In this document: positions 22,601-34,159 of the stretch, piece by piece
Layout of the letters: every line of letters begins with the position of its first letter
Numbering within the stretch: the first letter of the stretch is position 1
Assembly: GCA_026545225.1 (NCBI GenBank)
Contig: CM048848.1
Span: forward strand, 28,374,806 to 28,438,805
Reading direction: 5' to 3'
Origin: Cornus controversa
Lineage: Eukaryota; Streptophyta; Magnoliopsida; Cornales; Cornaceae
DNA: 64,000 bases
Made by a program: the position numbers and the translations under genes
Notes under the pieces: generated by a model
The model's input: the letters and a program-made list of their open reading frames with translations, nothing else
Database searches by the model: none
Told to the model about the DNA's origin: nothing

Positions 22601-25600
22601 TCTGCAATGTTGGTTTGTGAGTCTTTCCCCGTGAATCACTTTACAATCTTTACATAAGGCCCATTCCCTTCTTTTATACAAACAATAATCAATTTGTGTT
22701 TTACTAGTGAAATAACAAAATTAGGTGAAAAACAACTATAATCTTTACCCCTTCATTCAGAAGTTTATGGTAATTATAGAATTTGGACAGGTTCGTGATT
22801 AACGCAATGATGGAAGTGAAATAGAAAATGGCGAAAGCGTTTGAGGTAGAGCGTCGTTCTTTCCTAGAGGTGGTGAGAGTCCCTCGCTTGCCCACTGCGG
22901 ACGAGACAAAGAGTTCCGTCGGAGAGAGGGCTCACCTTTAGGGTGGATGATCGGAGCATCAGAAGGAGACGAGAAGTGCTACACTCATATTTGGTTGGGC
23001 GTTTCGACAAACCTGTAGGTGGGGTTGATAAGAGAGCAGCATGGGCAACAAAGGTTTGGAAGGTGGCATGTGGTGTGGAGGTGATGGTATTGCTGGTTTT
23101 GCTGCTCTTATTTAGGTTTCCGTCACAATAGGGGGCAGAGAGAGTGTTGCAGGAGGGAAAGTGAGAGTGGGGCGAGGCGTGGTCACTGATGGATGTTTGG
23201 TATTTTCGGGTGGGATGCTATGGGTTGCTGAAGAAGAAGAGGGAAAGACAAATACTGATTTATGGCCTCCCTTTGCACTTGTGTGATTCTCTGTTCAAGG
23301 CAATAGGGGAGGAGAGTGGAGGGTTTGAGGGTGTGGAGATAAATGAGAAAAAGTGACACTACGAAGGTAACAATTGTGGTCGAACATGGAGGACATATTC
23401 CGGGTTATGTGATGGTGGAAGATCGATGTGTAAGCTATCGGGTGGCTCTCATGGAGGAACTTACACCGGAACTTGTCCCATTAGTGGCGTCGATGATTGA
23501 AAGGGATGAGATTGCATTATTATCTGAGGAGGAGTACTGGAAAAGGAAGGATGGTAGTGAGAAAATGAAAGCGAAAGGGAAGGAGCTATTGCCAGAGTTA
23601 CAGATCTGGCGTAAAATGGAAGGTAGGGGACGATCAGTGAAGTACGCGCCTTGGAGAGGAAGGATGATTAATGAGACATGTGGACCTCCCCACCCAAATG
23701 GTAGAGTGAAGTGGGGCCAGCTGGGGTGCTCGTGTCGTTGAGTTGATAAGTGGTACGGCAGGTCACGTGATTGTGCCAGAGATATTTCAAATACATGAAG
23801 ATTGGGATTTAAGGCTCAGAAGTTTGATGGGACTGTGGCACTGGGCTTGTAGCAAGGAATTAAATCAGGTTTGGAGAGGTGGGGTATAAAGTCAAATGGG
23901 TTAAGCCACTTAGGCCTAAAAGCTTTTGACAAATCAGAAAGGGGAGGAAGTAAATCCAAACATGCAACAGTGGGCCATGGGAGCATTAGGCTAACTGTTA
24001 CTAAAAGAAAAAAAAGTTCACTTTCGAATGGGCCACAAATAGCAGAAGGGCAACGAGCTGGGCAATTCGTTTTGAAAAATGAGGGTTCCAAATGGGGCAA
24101 GACAAGTGGGCTTTGATTTGCACAACCTAATAAAAAAATTCTCTTGGGCTGAGAAGCAAAAATGGGTTACAAGAGATAATTATTCCAGAACCCAGGCAAG
24201 TGACCTAATCTCTAAGCCCATGACCCGAACTCCTTTTCTTTTTCTTCTTCTTTAGGTATTCTGGAGACTCTGGGTGGGTGATATGCAGGTGTGAGCATTG
24301 ACAAAAATGAAATAGTTGAAGGTTGTGAAGACATCCTTTTATCTTCCATCGTCAGTTTGGGAAAGTAATGGGGTGGTGGGTGTAGATACACCTTTGGTTG
24401 TTAGGGAAATTTGGGTGAAAGATACGAGGATGGTCACGTATATGGAGGAGGGAAATGGGGAGTGGTTGACGGGGCATGTGGGGAAGATGGGAGAGCTATT
24501 GGGTCTTTTAAGTTGTATCCCATTTGCTCTTTGCGGATGACACCATTGTTTTTTTGCAATGTGGAGGAGGACTAATCGAGGTTCCTGAGATGCGTATTGA
24601 TTTGCGTCCAAGCGGATTCAGGCCTGAAGATCAACATTGAGAAGGAGCGAGATGGTTCCGATTGGGGTGGTAGAGGAGATTCATGGTTTTGCTGACATTC
24701 TTGGGTGTGTGGTTAGCTCCTTCCCAATCTCTTGCTTGGGTTTGCCGTTGGGGGCTTCGTCGAGGAGGGCTTCCATTTGGAACCCAATGGTAGAGCGCTT
24801 CGAGAGAAGGCTTGTTAGTTGGAAGAAACAATATCTTATACTGTTTTGAATTTTCCAACCTCATTTATGTCCCTCTTTCTGATGCCTATGGCAATTGTTA
24901 GGAGGCTTGAGAAGATTCAGAGAAACTTTTTGTGGTCGTATGGGAGATGAGTACAAATACCACTTGGTGAATTGGAGGAAAGTGTGTTTTCCTATCCAGA
25001 ATAGGGGGTTGGGGATTAGGAGGTTGGAGTTGTTCAACAAGGCTTTGTTGGGAAAATGGTTGTGGAGATTTGGGGGAGAGAGGACCAGATTGTGGAAAAG
25101 AGTGGTTGTGTGCAGGTGTGGGGAGGGTGATGATGGGTGGATGCTTAGGGAGATGAGATCACCTAATGGGGTGCGGGTTTGGAAGCTTATTAGGAAGGGC
25201 TGGGATGAGTTTTCCAAGTGTATTAGATTCAGAGTCAGGAGTGGGAGACATGTTAGATTTTGGGTGCGGGGACATTGTTTTGGCTCGTAGGTTTCCACAA
25301 CTTTTCAGGATAGCTACGAACAATTGACTTGATAGCGGAAGGGTGACTTAGGATGTGTAGTTTCGGAGAGAGTTCCATGTTTGGGAGCTTGCAGAGGTAG
25401 TAGAGTTCCTAGCATCATTATACAGTCAGAGGTCGGAGGGGATGGATGAGATGTTATGGACAACTTCCTCGACAAGAGTCTTTGGTGTTCAATCTTTCTA
25501 TAGGAGCCTTTTGGAGATTTCGGGTCCTGCTTTTCCTTGAAAGGCCATTTGGAGATTGAAGGCCCCCCCGAAGGTGGCTTGCTTTGTATCATCAGCTGTG

Positions 25601-28600
25601 CTTGGGGGGATTTTGATCTTAAACAATCTTAGGAGGAAGAGGCAGATGGACGTGAATGGTCTATGTTTTTAGTAGCTTTTGGTATGTTTTGGGTGTCTCC
25701 TTGTTCTACGGTAGATATGACTGATGCTTGGAGGGCCACTCCCCTTTGTTTATGGTGGGGCTTGTGGCGTGAGAAAAATAGGAGACTCTTTGATGGAAAG
25801 GAGACTCCTATTTGGTCTCTAAAATACGTCATTTTGAGTTCTTTACTCTTTTGATTGAATGGGTGGAATTGTAAATTTGTGGGGGATTTTGTGAATTTTG
25901 TTGATAGTTTAAAGTTATATGGATGGCCTTTTTTGGCTTTGTGTATTCTCTCGGGAGCGCTCCCCTCTTGAGTGCCTTTAATGAAATCTTATTGTTCGGA
26001 AAAAAAAATTTGTGTTTTACTTATTCCACTTTAAATGTTATTAGATGCTCTTCTCTTTTTTTAAAGAAGGTGTTATTCATTGCTAAATCATATGCTTTTG
26101 CCAAGTCTAAAAGTGTTCCTCCTATCTCATTTCACTCTCCAAAACCATATCTTCCATGGATTCATGTATTTCCTCTCCAATCAACACCTACATCTCCATT
26201 AAAATCATCGCCTACCAATATGCTTTCATGATTAGGTATAGATTGTATCAATTCATCTAACGAGTCCCAAAAGAGTTTCTTTGTAGTGTCATCTAATGCT
26301 TCTTGAGGAGCGTACGCAATTATTATATTCAAGATATGTAGGATAATTTTAATAGTTTTTAATCTATCTCCTTGTCTTCTCACCTCGGCTACTTTATCCC
26401 TCGTGTAGTGATCTACTACTATGCCTACCCTGTTTCATTGGTTATCTTTTCTTCCCGAGTAGAAAAATTTATATTCTTCCCCAATCTCTCTAACTTTTTC
26501 ACCTTTTCATTTAGTCTCTTGTAAGCAAATTATGTTTACTTTTCTTCATTTTAAGGTATCTACTAGCTCATTACACCTACCGGTTAATGTCCCTATGTTC
26601 CACGTTGCTATCCTAATTTTTTGTGACTTAGTTTTGTGGTAATTTTTTATTTGAGTGAGAATTTATCAAAATGATTTGATCATTTGACAAAGGTTTTACA
26701 GTCGGTTGTCTCCCTGACATTAATTCACCTCCTTTTCACATCTAACCTTGGGAACTGGGAATGGGAGAGTCAATACTAAATAAATAGATAAATAAATAGG
26801 TATATAAGTAAAAAATTAAATACATAGTAATAGTGATAATACTAATATTAAATGTTACCTCTATACCTCAATATCCTGTATATATTGACTACAAGATGAG
26901 GAAAGAGAGAAAAATGAGCTGTACAAGATGCAATAGAGTGAATAATATGCACAATGATCAGGATGCAATGAGATCAACAAGATGCACATAGAATAAAATG
27001 TGTATGTATATTAGTAATCTATATGAGTAACAGTATGTGTATACACAAATATATATAGCTATGTATGTAGAGAAGAACTTATTGAGCCTGGTCCCGATCT
27101 CCGGTGGGGTTTTACACTTGTCATTACAAAAAAAAATTGAAAGGCATTTATGAGTAACAATAATTATATCTAGGTGCACCTAGGAATCTCGGAACTAACG
27201 AAGAATGTCCACAAGAATCATCTACTTTGTGCTTAAAATCATTTGAAGAGTGAACATTAAAGTTGACGATGCTTCCATTGCATGAAGCAAATAAAAGAAC
27301 ACATTAAGATTTAAATTTTTTTCATTTGGGGTTTTATAAGTTCACGTTTTATTGGGATCATAAATTATGTTATGTTGTGGCCCGAATTTTGTCTTGCGAT
27401 CCGGTTTTGACCCGAAAAATGGGCTTTGTGTGGCCTTAAGCCACCAAATTTTATGACCCGCTTTTGAGTTTTGGACCCGGATTAGGACTCTCTTGTAGCC
27501 CGATATATAAGGGTGTCTAAGAGTTTGGAGTGAGGAACGAGAGAAAACACTGAAAACGTAGAAAGAGAGAGAGAGAAAGAGAGAGAGAGAGCGCTAGGGT
27601 TTGGGATTGACACTTGTAATATTCTGATTTTCGCATAGTGAAAACTTTCGCTGGATCTTCACCGTGGACGTAGACACATCATCGAATCACGTAAATTCTT
27701 GTGTTCTGTGTGTTGTGCTTGTTTTATTGTGTCGTGTTTTGTGATTGTGCTTGGTTCGCGGCTGTTTTCCACAACAATTATTTCTAATGTAAATGAAGAA
27801 AAATAGAGTTTGTTCATGACTTTCCTTGGGTTATGTATAGGCTGCCTTTAGAGTGCCTTCCTCATATGCTCTAGATACTGGAAAGACAGTTTGCTTCATT
27901 TATAAGACATCTTGATTGTCAAAAATCTCATCATGAGTCATGACTCATAATCAGTCCACTACAATTTATTTCTTCTCAACACTTGAGCAAAGAAAGCTTC
28001 CGTAAGCCATTTCTGTTATATTAGTGATGGATTCAACTTCCAAATTAATGGCTGGTTGTGGAATTGAATGCTAGTAAGTGGTTGATTTAATTAGGTTGGA
28101 CAGAAAAAATTCTTCTTCAGAGATGCAAGATGGTTTTTTAACCATTTCTACCATTAGATCCAAAATTCTAGAGTATTTGGGCTACCACCTTATAGAGGAC
28201 TTGTTTTTGAACACTGAATTTTGTCTAAAGAAGCTACCTAAATTCTATTTTTCGGATTTGTACTTGTTCTTATGCTTGCACAGAATGAGTTTTAGCCCAG
28301 AGCTCATTGTGAATGATAGCAAATGATAAAAAATCCAATAATTTCTCTTTCTAGCAATAGAGAAAGTTAAAATTTCACTGTGGAAGTTTTCAGCCTCTTA
28401 GAAGGGTGAACGCTGAATATCACAATTCACATGTAAAATGAGCAAATTCAATATGGTAAGCAGAAAGGGAGAAAGATGGTCTTCTTGGATATTACATTTG
28501 GACATTCCTTAACGGACTTTTGCCTGCAAACAAATTCCATATGATACAGAGTAGATAGATTCTAGCTTATGTCACCTGATGATGGATCTACCTGGTAAAT

Positions 28601-31600
28601 AGATACAGAGTAAATTCTGGTGGAATAGATTAAGCCCACCTTCCCTTGAGCCAAAGATACAATGGAAACTGAAAAATAATATGGCCAGTTTAAAAGCATG
28701 CTCTTCACAATTCACATTATCATGTTTCCCTCCAATTTTGATTGAGGCTGTAGATTACTTAAAAATCACCTGTAATTAAGAGTCATGTTTATAGCTGCTG
28801 GAGGCGGGTCTGATTGACAACTCCTATATACATAGAAGACACTCGGAAATAGTAGAATTGATTTTGTTATTCCAAATTGAGATAGTTGACACTCAGCAGT
28901 AGGGAATGAACAACTTCTTCCCCTCAAAAATAATTCAATGATGTTAATTGGTAATCTTTGCCTTCCAACAAATGAAATTTTTACTATATCAATTTAATTT
29001 GTAATCTTTGGCTATGTTCTCTGGAATTAAAGCAATTGAATTATTTCCTCATCGAAGAATAATAGTGAAAATGTGAAATTCCTTAGTAATTTCTCCTTAA
29101 TGATCTCCAGCAATCTTGAAACAGGCTTGATGGAATCCTCCTAAAATTGGAGAGTCGACCTTCCTAAGATCAAACACAGTTGTTGCAGATCTTTGATTCC
29201 CCAATGGTCTCTCAAGCCAAGATACTCTTCATCTCCATGTTGATAGGGTTCCAAAGTTACAGTCCACGCCTTTCATCCCAAGCCTAATTGCATGCATTAT
29301 AGAGATAAGAAAACATGTCCTAATTTTTTCTTGGTTTCTGCCGTGATCATTAATGATTTTACCCTCAATATGGACCTGTGGGAAGTTTTTATTTAGTTGC
29401 TTGCAACCTGATAAAAGAATGTGGTAGTGTTGCTTTACTGGTTAATCCCCCTTCATTCCTAGTTTTCTTGTGCGTTAGGCTTGACTTTGTTTAACAGCCA
29501 TTGTTTTGGCTGGAAAATCTAGATGTAAATATCATCTACTCCCCTAAATGTAATGTGTCTTTAACTGCTTATACCTGCTCTCTTGCAAGTGCATTTAGTG
29601 ACATGAGAGTATCTTTATGTTACTTTTTTTTCCTCTTCAGATAGCACATGGACGGGCCCTTGATTACAATTATTAGTGTGCCGGTACATAATGCATGTTT
29701 TCTGTATGTTTTTGTCCATGACTTACTCTTTTCCCTACACTTCATCACATGTAGCCCAATCCGGTCCTTGATTGAATCAGGATTCAGCGCCAATAAGAGA
29801 TCTGATGTTAGGCTCTATTACGGAGCTAGAAACCTTCAGAGAATGGCTTATCAGGTTTTGTTAAGTGGTTTGCTCATTTTGTGACAATTCTATAGTGCAT
29901 TGTCTGCTTGATCAGTTCTGATATTGAAGCTTGTGTTTCTGCCATCTTTTATAGGATAGGTTCAAAGATTGGGAATCTTCGGGTGTTAAAATTTTCCCAG
30001 TATTGTCACAACCTGACAGTAATTGGACAGGTGAACATGGCTATGTACAGGTATTAGTGCACATGTGTTTATGTGCTTGTGCATTTTTTAAGTTCAAAGT
30101 TGCTATCTCTCCTGTGATCAACTTAACATTTTCCAACACTACTGCTTTTGCAGGCTGCTTTTGCAAGAGCAAAAAAAATTTATAGCCCCCAGGCCACTGG
30201 TGCAGTGCTTTGCGGACAGAAACAGATGACTGAGGTTTGTCATTGTTTTATTGTTATTCTTTTTTTTTCCCAGTAGCTGGTTTTTCTATTTAAAGATCTT
30301 ACATGGATTGTTGTTTCTTGATTATTTTTGGCGATTTTCTGTTTAAAATAGTTCCATCCTGAAACAGTATCCATCATGCTTTCAACCCTTAGAAAATGGT
30401 TGCATCTCTCTCTACTGATATGTGTGTTTTTGCTATTGTTATTATTTTTCATTGTTTTTTGTTAGTTTACTTATTTTCCCTTCTTTCATCTTTGTATCTT
30501 CATTTGCTTTGCAGTAAATGTATTGTGTTAAAGAAGTATAGTACTCAAAATTTGGTTGGAATAAAATTTCTTTCTATTTGGCTGGCTCACAAATATTTTT
30601 GTGCTGATGGAAGTGCGGGCGTGCCAGAACATTTGGAAGTTCAAGTGAGTATGTCTAACAATATTCCAGGATATTGTTGGTGGAAAGTTTGGTATCAGGA
30701 GATTGTGAGAGAGTTTGGAATGACCACCCTCAAGGTTCTTTTTGGCCTTTGGAACAAAGGACTTTGGAATTGTAATGGCTAGAAGAGTTAACTAAGGAAC
30801 TGAAATGCAAGGAATGGAAATTGCATTAATTTAAGGAATTGAAGGCACATAGACTGAAATGTAAAGTGCAGGAATTTAGATGCTGAAAAGTAAGATAATT
30901 TAAAGATAATTGAAAAGTGCTGTTTGTTAGTTGTGAGAACGGGGTCTTAAAATGGCCCTAAGCCCATCTATTTAAAATGTCCCTAAGCTCATGTTGCAAG
31001 TCCATGTGTTCCGCCATGCTTCTTTCTTTTTATCATGCTTTGAATTGGTCAAATCTTGCCATGTGTCAATCTCAGGCTTATTCCATTCCCTTGACCTGCT
31101 GCCACGTGGCAAGTAGCCCACCAAGATTGTACCACGCAATTGTTCTCGGGGGATGAGAGGCTTTTCCTTCCATGAACTTCACTAATTGACCATATGGCGC
31201 TTTCCTATTGGCCATCCTCCTTTGATTTTTTACATTCTTTTTAGCTTGTATTTCTAAGCATCTATCCATGATTAATCTTAGGACATAGTTTATCCTAAAA
31301 CCAAGATTATCTGATTTTCCTAAGGTTTTTAGGAATTCTGAATAGCCTTTATTGGCTAATTCATCCCAAGGATGGGGAAGTTTGTTAAAGAAATGTTCCA
31401 GCCAAAATTGATTTTTTGGTGGATTGACCAAGAAGTAATATTTCTTGTATAATGTAACAAATTTGTCGAATTCTGATACTAAGGCCCACAGCTGTGATAA
31501 AACTTTCCGAGCTATGACAGGTGGCGTTTCCTACAATCTCACCATACTTGGCCAAACACTCCTTCATCATTGGTCTTCCACATTCTGAGATGTTGATGTG

Positions 31601-33033
31601 GGTCCCCATTGCCTTCCACCTGTCACTTCCTCATTGGCTGCCAAATAGGGTGTAAACACTTTCTTTTGGTTTTTTGGTTTTTGATGAGCAAGTTTGGAAT
31701 TTCTTGTATATTTGAAAACTGCTTTGGATTTTCTTTCTCAGTAGAGATATAATATGTGACAGGTAAATTGCAATATTGGTTACCATACCTGTCGTGACAC
31801 AGTGTAAAGTGCTGCCATGAAATAAATGGATGTTTCGGGTTTGATTCTTATTGTTAAGAATCAAAAATAAGTTGCAGTTAAGTTTTCTGATGGAATAAAC
31901 AACTATAGTTGTAAGAAAATATATATTTCTGTCACCATTCAAACTCTTTTTAGCTGCACTTTTAGAGTGTTTTACTTGTAAGAATTTGTCGTAACATTAT
32001 CCATAGTATTAGCTTAACTAAGATGAAATTAATGGATGGCAAGACTATTTGACCAGAACTGGTGCAACTTGACCACTGGCTGCATTAATTAGAACCAATG
32101 GTATGATGCGTGTGAAAGCTTGACAAGGACATTCAGATAGGATGTGAAATAATAAGGTGGAGAAGTTGACAACTTAAGGCTTGAACAGTGGAGAGCGTCC
32201 TCAATTTGAAAGAATGACTGACCAGGTTGTGTAACCCGTCATGAATGGTTGCAGTAAGATTGTTGTGGGAAAATAGCAAAGCTGAAAAACCCGTCTTTTA
32301 GCACCAACTTTAATCCTGGTTGAAAGTGGCATAAAATTATATGCATCCTTTTGCCGTTGAGCTCTTTCGAAGGCCATAGCCTCTGTCAAGTCACTGGATA
32401 CCATGACTTCTCACTGCCTGTGCACAATTTCCCTTTATACTCCCTTGCAAACCTCTATCAAATACACTTCTTCCTGTGGCTGCGGTCATTGCTATTTATT
32501 GCGCATGGACAATCATCTTACACTAACTTCCTTCATCTTGTACTTAATTGATTTGGCCTCAAACTTCTCATAAATACATTTGTATCTTTCTTCATCTTTT
32601 CTCATATTGCTAGCTATCGGTCTCGGCAACTCTTGTTTGTGGATATGTGTTACAACTTTCAATTGAATGTCATAATGTATATATGGATTTTTTTTCCCAA
32701 AGTGTTCTCTTTTAAGTCTCTAATTTTAATCACTCTTGCAATTATTTGAAACTGGATTACATAAAGAAGGGGAAAAAGGCATAAACTCAATGGTGAATTG
32801 CTGTAGAATGCAATTTGGATGTGCCTATTTGGCAGATTCATTTTATGAAATTGGAGTTGTGCAATCTTAGGACTAGAATATCCCTGTCTAAGCTGAAATA
32901 GAGTAACCATTTAAGTGTTGTTTCCTGATGATACGCTAGTGTCATATTGTAAGAATAATTTTAAAATTGTGCTCACAAGAGTTGGTGCATCCAAGAGATC
33001 AGTGTAGTACAAGAACAAGAACAAGTAGTTTAC

Positions 33034-33096
<63 letters not shown>

Positions 33097-34038
33097 CACA
33101 CTCACAAACACACGCGCACGCGCAACTTAAAAAGAAGAAGAGGAAAACAAACAAACAAAGAAGAGATAAAAACATAAATTAAAAAGGTAAACTATTCAGA
33201 GGTGAGGCGAGTTTTCTATCCTCTGATTGGTAGCTGTGCTGGTTTGTCAATTGAAATATGCTGCTTGTGGCCCTTCAGAGTTTCATCTTTTTTCTAGCAG
33301 AGTGAAAGTATGAGCATGGTGTTCCAGATGCCCTTGCAAAACCCTTGTGGTTTTTTCCCTCTTTCACTTCCCCCTGGGTGGGTCTTCATTGTGCCTTTAG
33401 TTTGGGTATTCCCTGTATGAGATTAATTTTATCAGGAGGAAAATAGCCAGTTAAGTTTGTTGTGCCTGTTTTGCCGACTGCTTCTAAACAACCTCTTTAC
33501 TGGTCCTCATATGCGTGGTTTTATTTTTTATAAATTTTCCTTGAGCAATACAAGATATGGTAAGGCCATAAATAAGGGTGTTAGCATAGCTAACTTAACT
33601 GGTATTCCGGAGACCATTGCTTTTCATTAGCAGGATGCTTGCATCCACCAAGATTTATCTTGTGGTGCACTTAGTGTCATACTATATTTAATTAGTTCAC
33701 ATGAAAAATAGGTGACATTTTATTTTTTTCTTCCTTTTTAGCTGCCAGTCAGGCCAAATTTTATAATGAAATTAACACTCTTCTCTGTATTTTGATATAG
33801 CTGCAGCCAAGTTCCTCTATTTTGATCACTTGTTTTTTTGTACATATATGAAATTGTGGAAAGGCTTGTTTATTAATTCTCTGCTGCGAGGAAAAAGAAA
33901 GAAGAAGATAAAAAGCATGATGTTTGTAAAAATGGAATGAGGTATTATAACATTTTCAATGATTGCTTCTTGCAGGAAGTTACTTCTGTTTTGGTAGCTG
34001 ATGGAGTCTCAAGTGAGAAGATATTAAAGAACTTCTGA
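16691..34038 (+). CDS. pKIWI502-like FNR-fold oxidoreductase, probably plastid (5 exons)
   Basis: Exons: 16691-17232, 29755-29854, 29955-30050, 30154-30234, 33976-34038 (stop TGA). All introns are GT-AG and the join gives 293 aa without a stop. The start MSITLSPPPL is the first ATG in the frame; upstream in-frame sequence has no ATG. Residues 1-50 are rich in Ser, Pro, His and Arg with few acids, like a plastid transit peptide. The mature part has the ferredoxin-NADP reductase layout: GQYLQLRLP (93-101) in the flavin domain, the nucleotide-binding turn ATGSGISPIRS (175-185), RLYYGARN, GYVQ, and VLCGQKQM near 264-271. The order and length match the fruit protein pKIWI502 / NADH-cytochrome b5 reductase-like family. 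The usual flavin-contacting Arg-x-Tyr-Ser is replaced by S107-F-L-A110. Intron 1 is 12,522 bp of transposon debris. Substrate is unknown. Confidence 0.93.
17233..18539 (+). other. Start of gene 1 intron 1, no discrete element delimited
   Basis: Donor GTGAAC at 17233. The stretch includes a GATAC/GTATCC-rich segment (17700-17820, words such as GGATACAC and GTATCCGATAC), A/T-rich DNA and a CT-rich run (18297-18350). The GTATCC-type words suggest an old dispersed repeat but no ends were found. Confidence 0.4.
18540..19560. repeat. LTR-like repeat fragment interrupted by a SINE
   Basis: Contains GAACTAGAGAGGGTTGAATAG and ACATGAAAAACCTCATAGGGAAAAACCA, phrases typical of plant copia-type LTRs, then the SINE insertion and more A/T-rich sequence with a GATTGACTCGATAG-type stretch near 19440-19500. 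No terminal repeats or TSD were found, so class and limits are tentative. Confidence 0.3.
19098..19263 (-). mobile_element. tRNA-derived SINE (Au-like)
   Basis: The minus strand starts GGGTGGGCCTCGGCGCAACGG (box A region) and carries the box B core GGGTTCGAA, the internal RNA polymerase III promoter of tRNA-related SINEs, followed by a body with GCGGAGGTAAGACTGCAT. It is flanked by a 16-bp TSD with one mismatch: ATGAAAAGAAAGAGAT at 19082-19097 and ATGAAAAAAAAGAGAT at 19264-19279. The Au family name is from memory of its consensus. Confidence 0.8.
19561..20582. other. Gene 1 intron 1, unassigned A/T-rich sequence
   Basis: No reading frame, repeat boundary or RNA gene was recognised. Confidence 0.5.
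20583..26735 (-). mobile_element. RTE-like LINE in two pieces (20583-22705 and 26007-26735)
   Basis: Minus strand. The right piece encodes the endonuclease domain (LNIIIAYAPQEALDD, then ILVGDDFNGDVG and the GHGGFGFGER-equivalent). The left piece continues with YCLYKRREWALCKDCKVIHG, reverse transcriptase (LHQGSMLSSYLFAIIL and catalytic box MMFVDDIVLL at about 21420-21385) and the C-terminal GVECWSLKKKQEQ ... RLRWFGH block. The 3' end has CCATCTATATGGGACCAAG and a short GAT-rich tail, as in plant RTE LINEs. The pieces join seamlessly across an L1 insertion. Many stops show it is dead. Plant databases often mislabel such ORFs as craniofacial development protein 2-like. Confidence 0.85.
22706..26006 (+). 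mobile_element. L1-type LINE inserted into the RTE LINE, internally deleted
   Basis: Flanked by the perfect 15-bp TSD AATTTGTGTTTTACT (22691-22705 and 26007-26021) and ends in GTTCGGAAAAAAAA. The 5' part (to about 23741) resembles L1 ORF1 leader sequence, with a frame at 23343-23741 (GGHIPGYVMVEDRCVSYRVA). The 3' part begins near 24500 inside the polymerase gene (IGVVEEIHGFADILGC, SCLGLPLGASSRRA) and continues through the zinc-binding RT-associated domain (GRHVRFW; then AFGMFWVSPCSTVD; ATPLCLWWGLW). At 3.3 kb it lacks the endonuclease and the RT core, so an internal deletion is inferred. Confidence 0.85.
26736..27362. other. Gene 1 intron 1, unassigned A/T-rich sequence
   Basis: Runs of AAATAGATAAATAAATAGG and repeated AAGATGCA words (26900-26985), perhaps leader of the minus-strand RTE LINE. 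No gene was seen. Confidence 0.4.
27368..27775 (+). repeat. Solo copia-type LTR
   Basis: Near its ends lie the inverted words TGTTGTGG (27373-27380) and CCACAAC. AATTA stands on both sides (27363-27367 and 27776-27780), a plausible 5-bp TSD, though the exact ends are uncertain by a few bases. Inside are a TATA-like GATATATAAGGG near 27503, a GA-rich leader (27564-27590) and a T/G-rich 3' part. No primer site or coding sequence follows, so it is solo. It lies about 2 kb before exon 2 of gene 1, in the same orientation. Confidence 0.65.
27781..29754 (+). other. End of gene 1 intron 1
   Basis: Ordinary intron-like sequence leading to the acceptor at 29753-29754. No repeats or frames of note were recognised. 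Confidence 0.5.
31078..31609 (-). pseudogene. Unrecognised coding-like fragment in gene 1 intron 4
   Basis: Two overlapping minus frames (31431-31078 and 31609-31385) have the composition of real protein: FWLEHFFNKLPHPWDEL, then NLGFRINYVLRLIMDRCLEI and KNVKNQRRM. Reading from one to the other needs a frameshift near 31400-31500. The pattern suggests a decayed retroelement gag-like or pararetrovirus-like piece, but no family was recognised and no partner domains occur nearby. Confidence 0.35.
33036..33122. repeat. C(30) homopolymer, (CA)n and CG/CA microsatellite
   Basis: Thirty consecutive C (33036-33065), then about 14 CA units and a mixed CTCACA/CACGCG tail. Such tracts are unstable and prone to sequencing error. 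Confidence 0.9.
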
Positions 34039-34147
34039 CATCAATCAGTTGAGGTTCATACTGTTGTATTATTGTTCGACGAGAAGCCGTTGTCCATTCA
34101 TTCATTCCATACTGCCCAGTGTAAAGTTTCTCAGTCTGGATCAACCA

Positions 34148-34153
34148 AATAAA
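34148..34153 (+). terminator. Possible poly(A) signal of gene 1
   Basis: AATAAA 110 bp after the stop codon. It is the first canonical signal downstream. Actual cleavage is not shown. Confidence 0.4.
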
Positions 34154-34159
34154 ATCAAT

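Larger units (their letters stand above)
30235..33975 (+). other. Gene 1 intron 4 (3.7 kb)
   Basis: Between exon 4 (GAG|GTTTGT) and exon 5 (TTGCAG|GAAGTT). It carries the coding-like fragment at 31078-31609 and the microsatellite at 33036-33122. The rest is unassigned. Confidence 0.8.

Noticed and set aside
23816-25298. Minus-strand frames opposite the L1
   Set aside because: Antisense shadows; the + strand carries the recognisable L1 protein.
32911-33182. Poly-Gly or poly-Pro frames
   Set aside because: Translation of the C homopolymer and CA repeat only.
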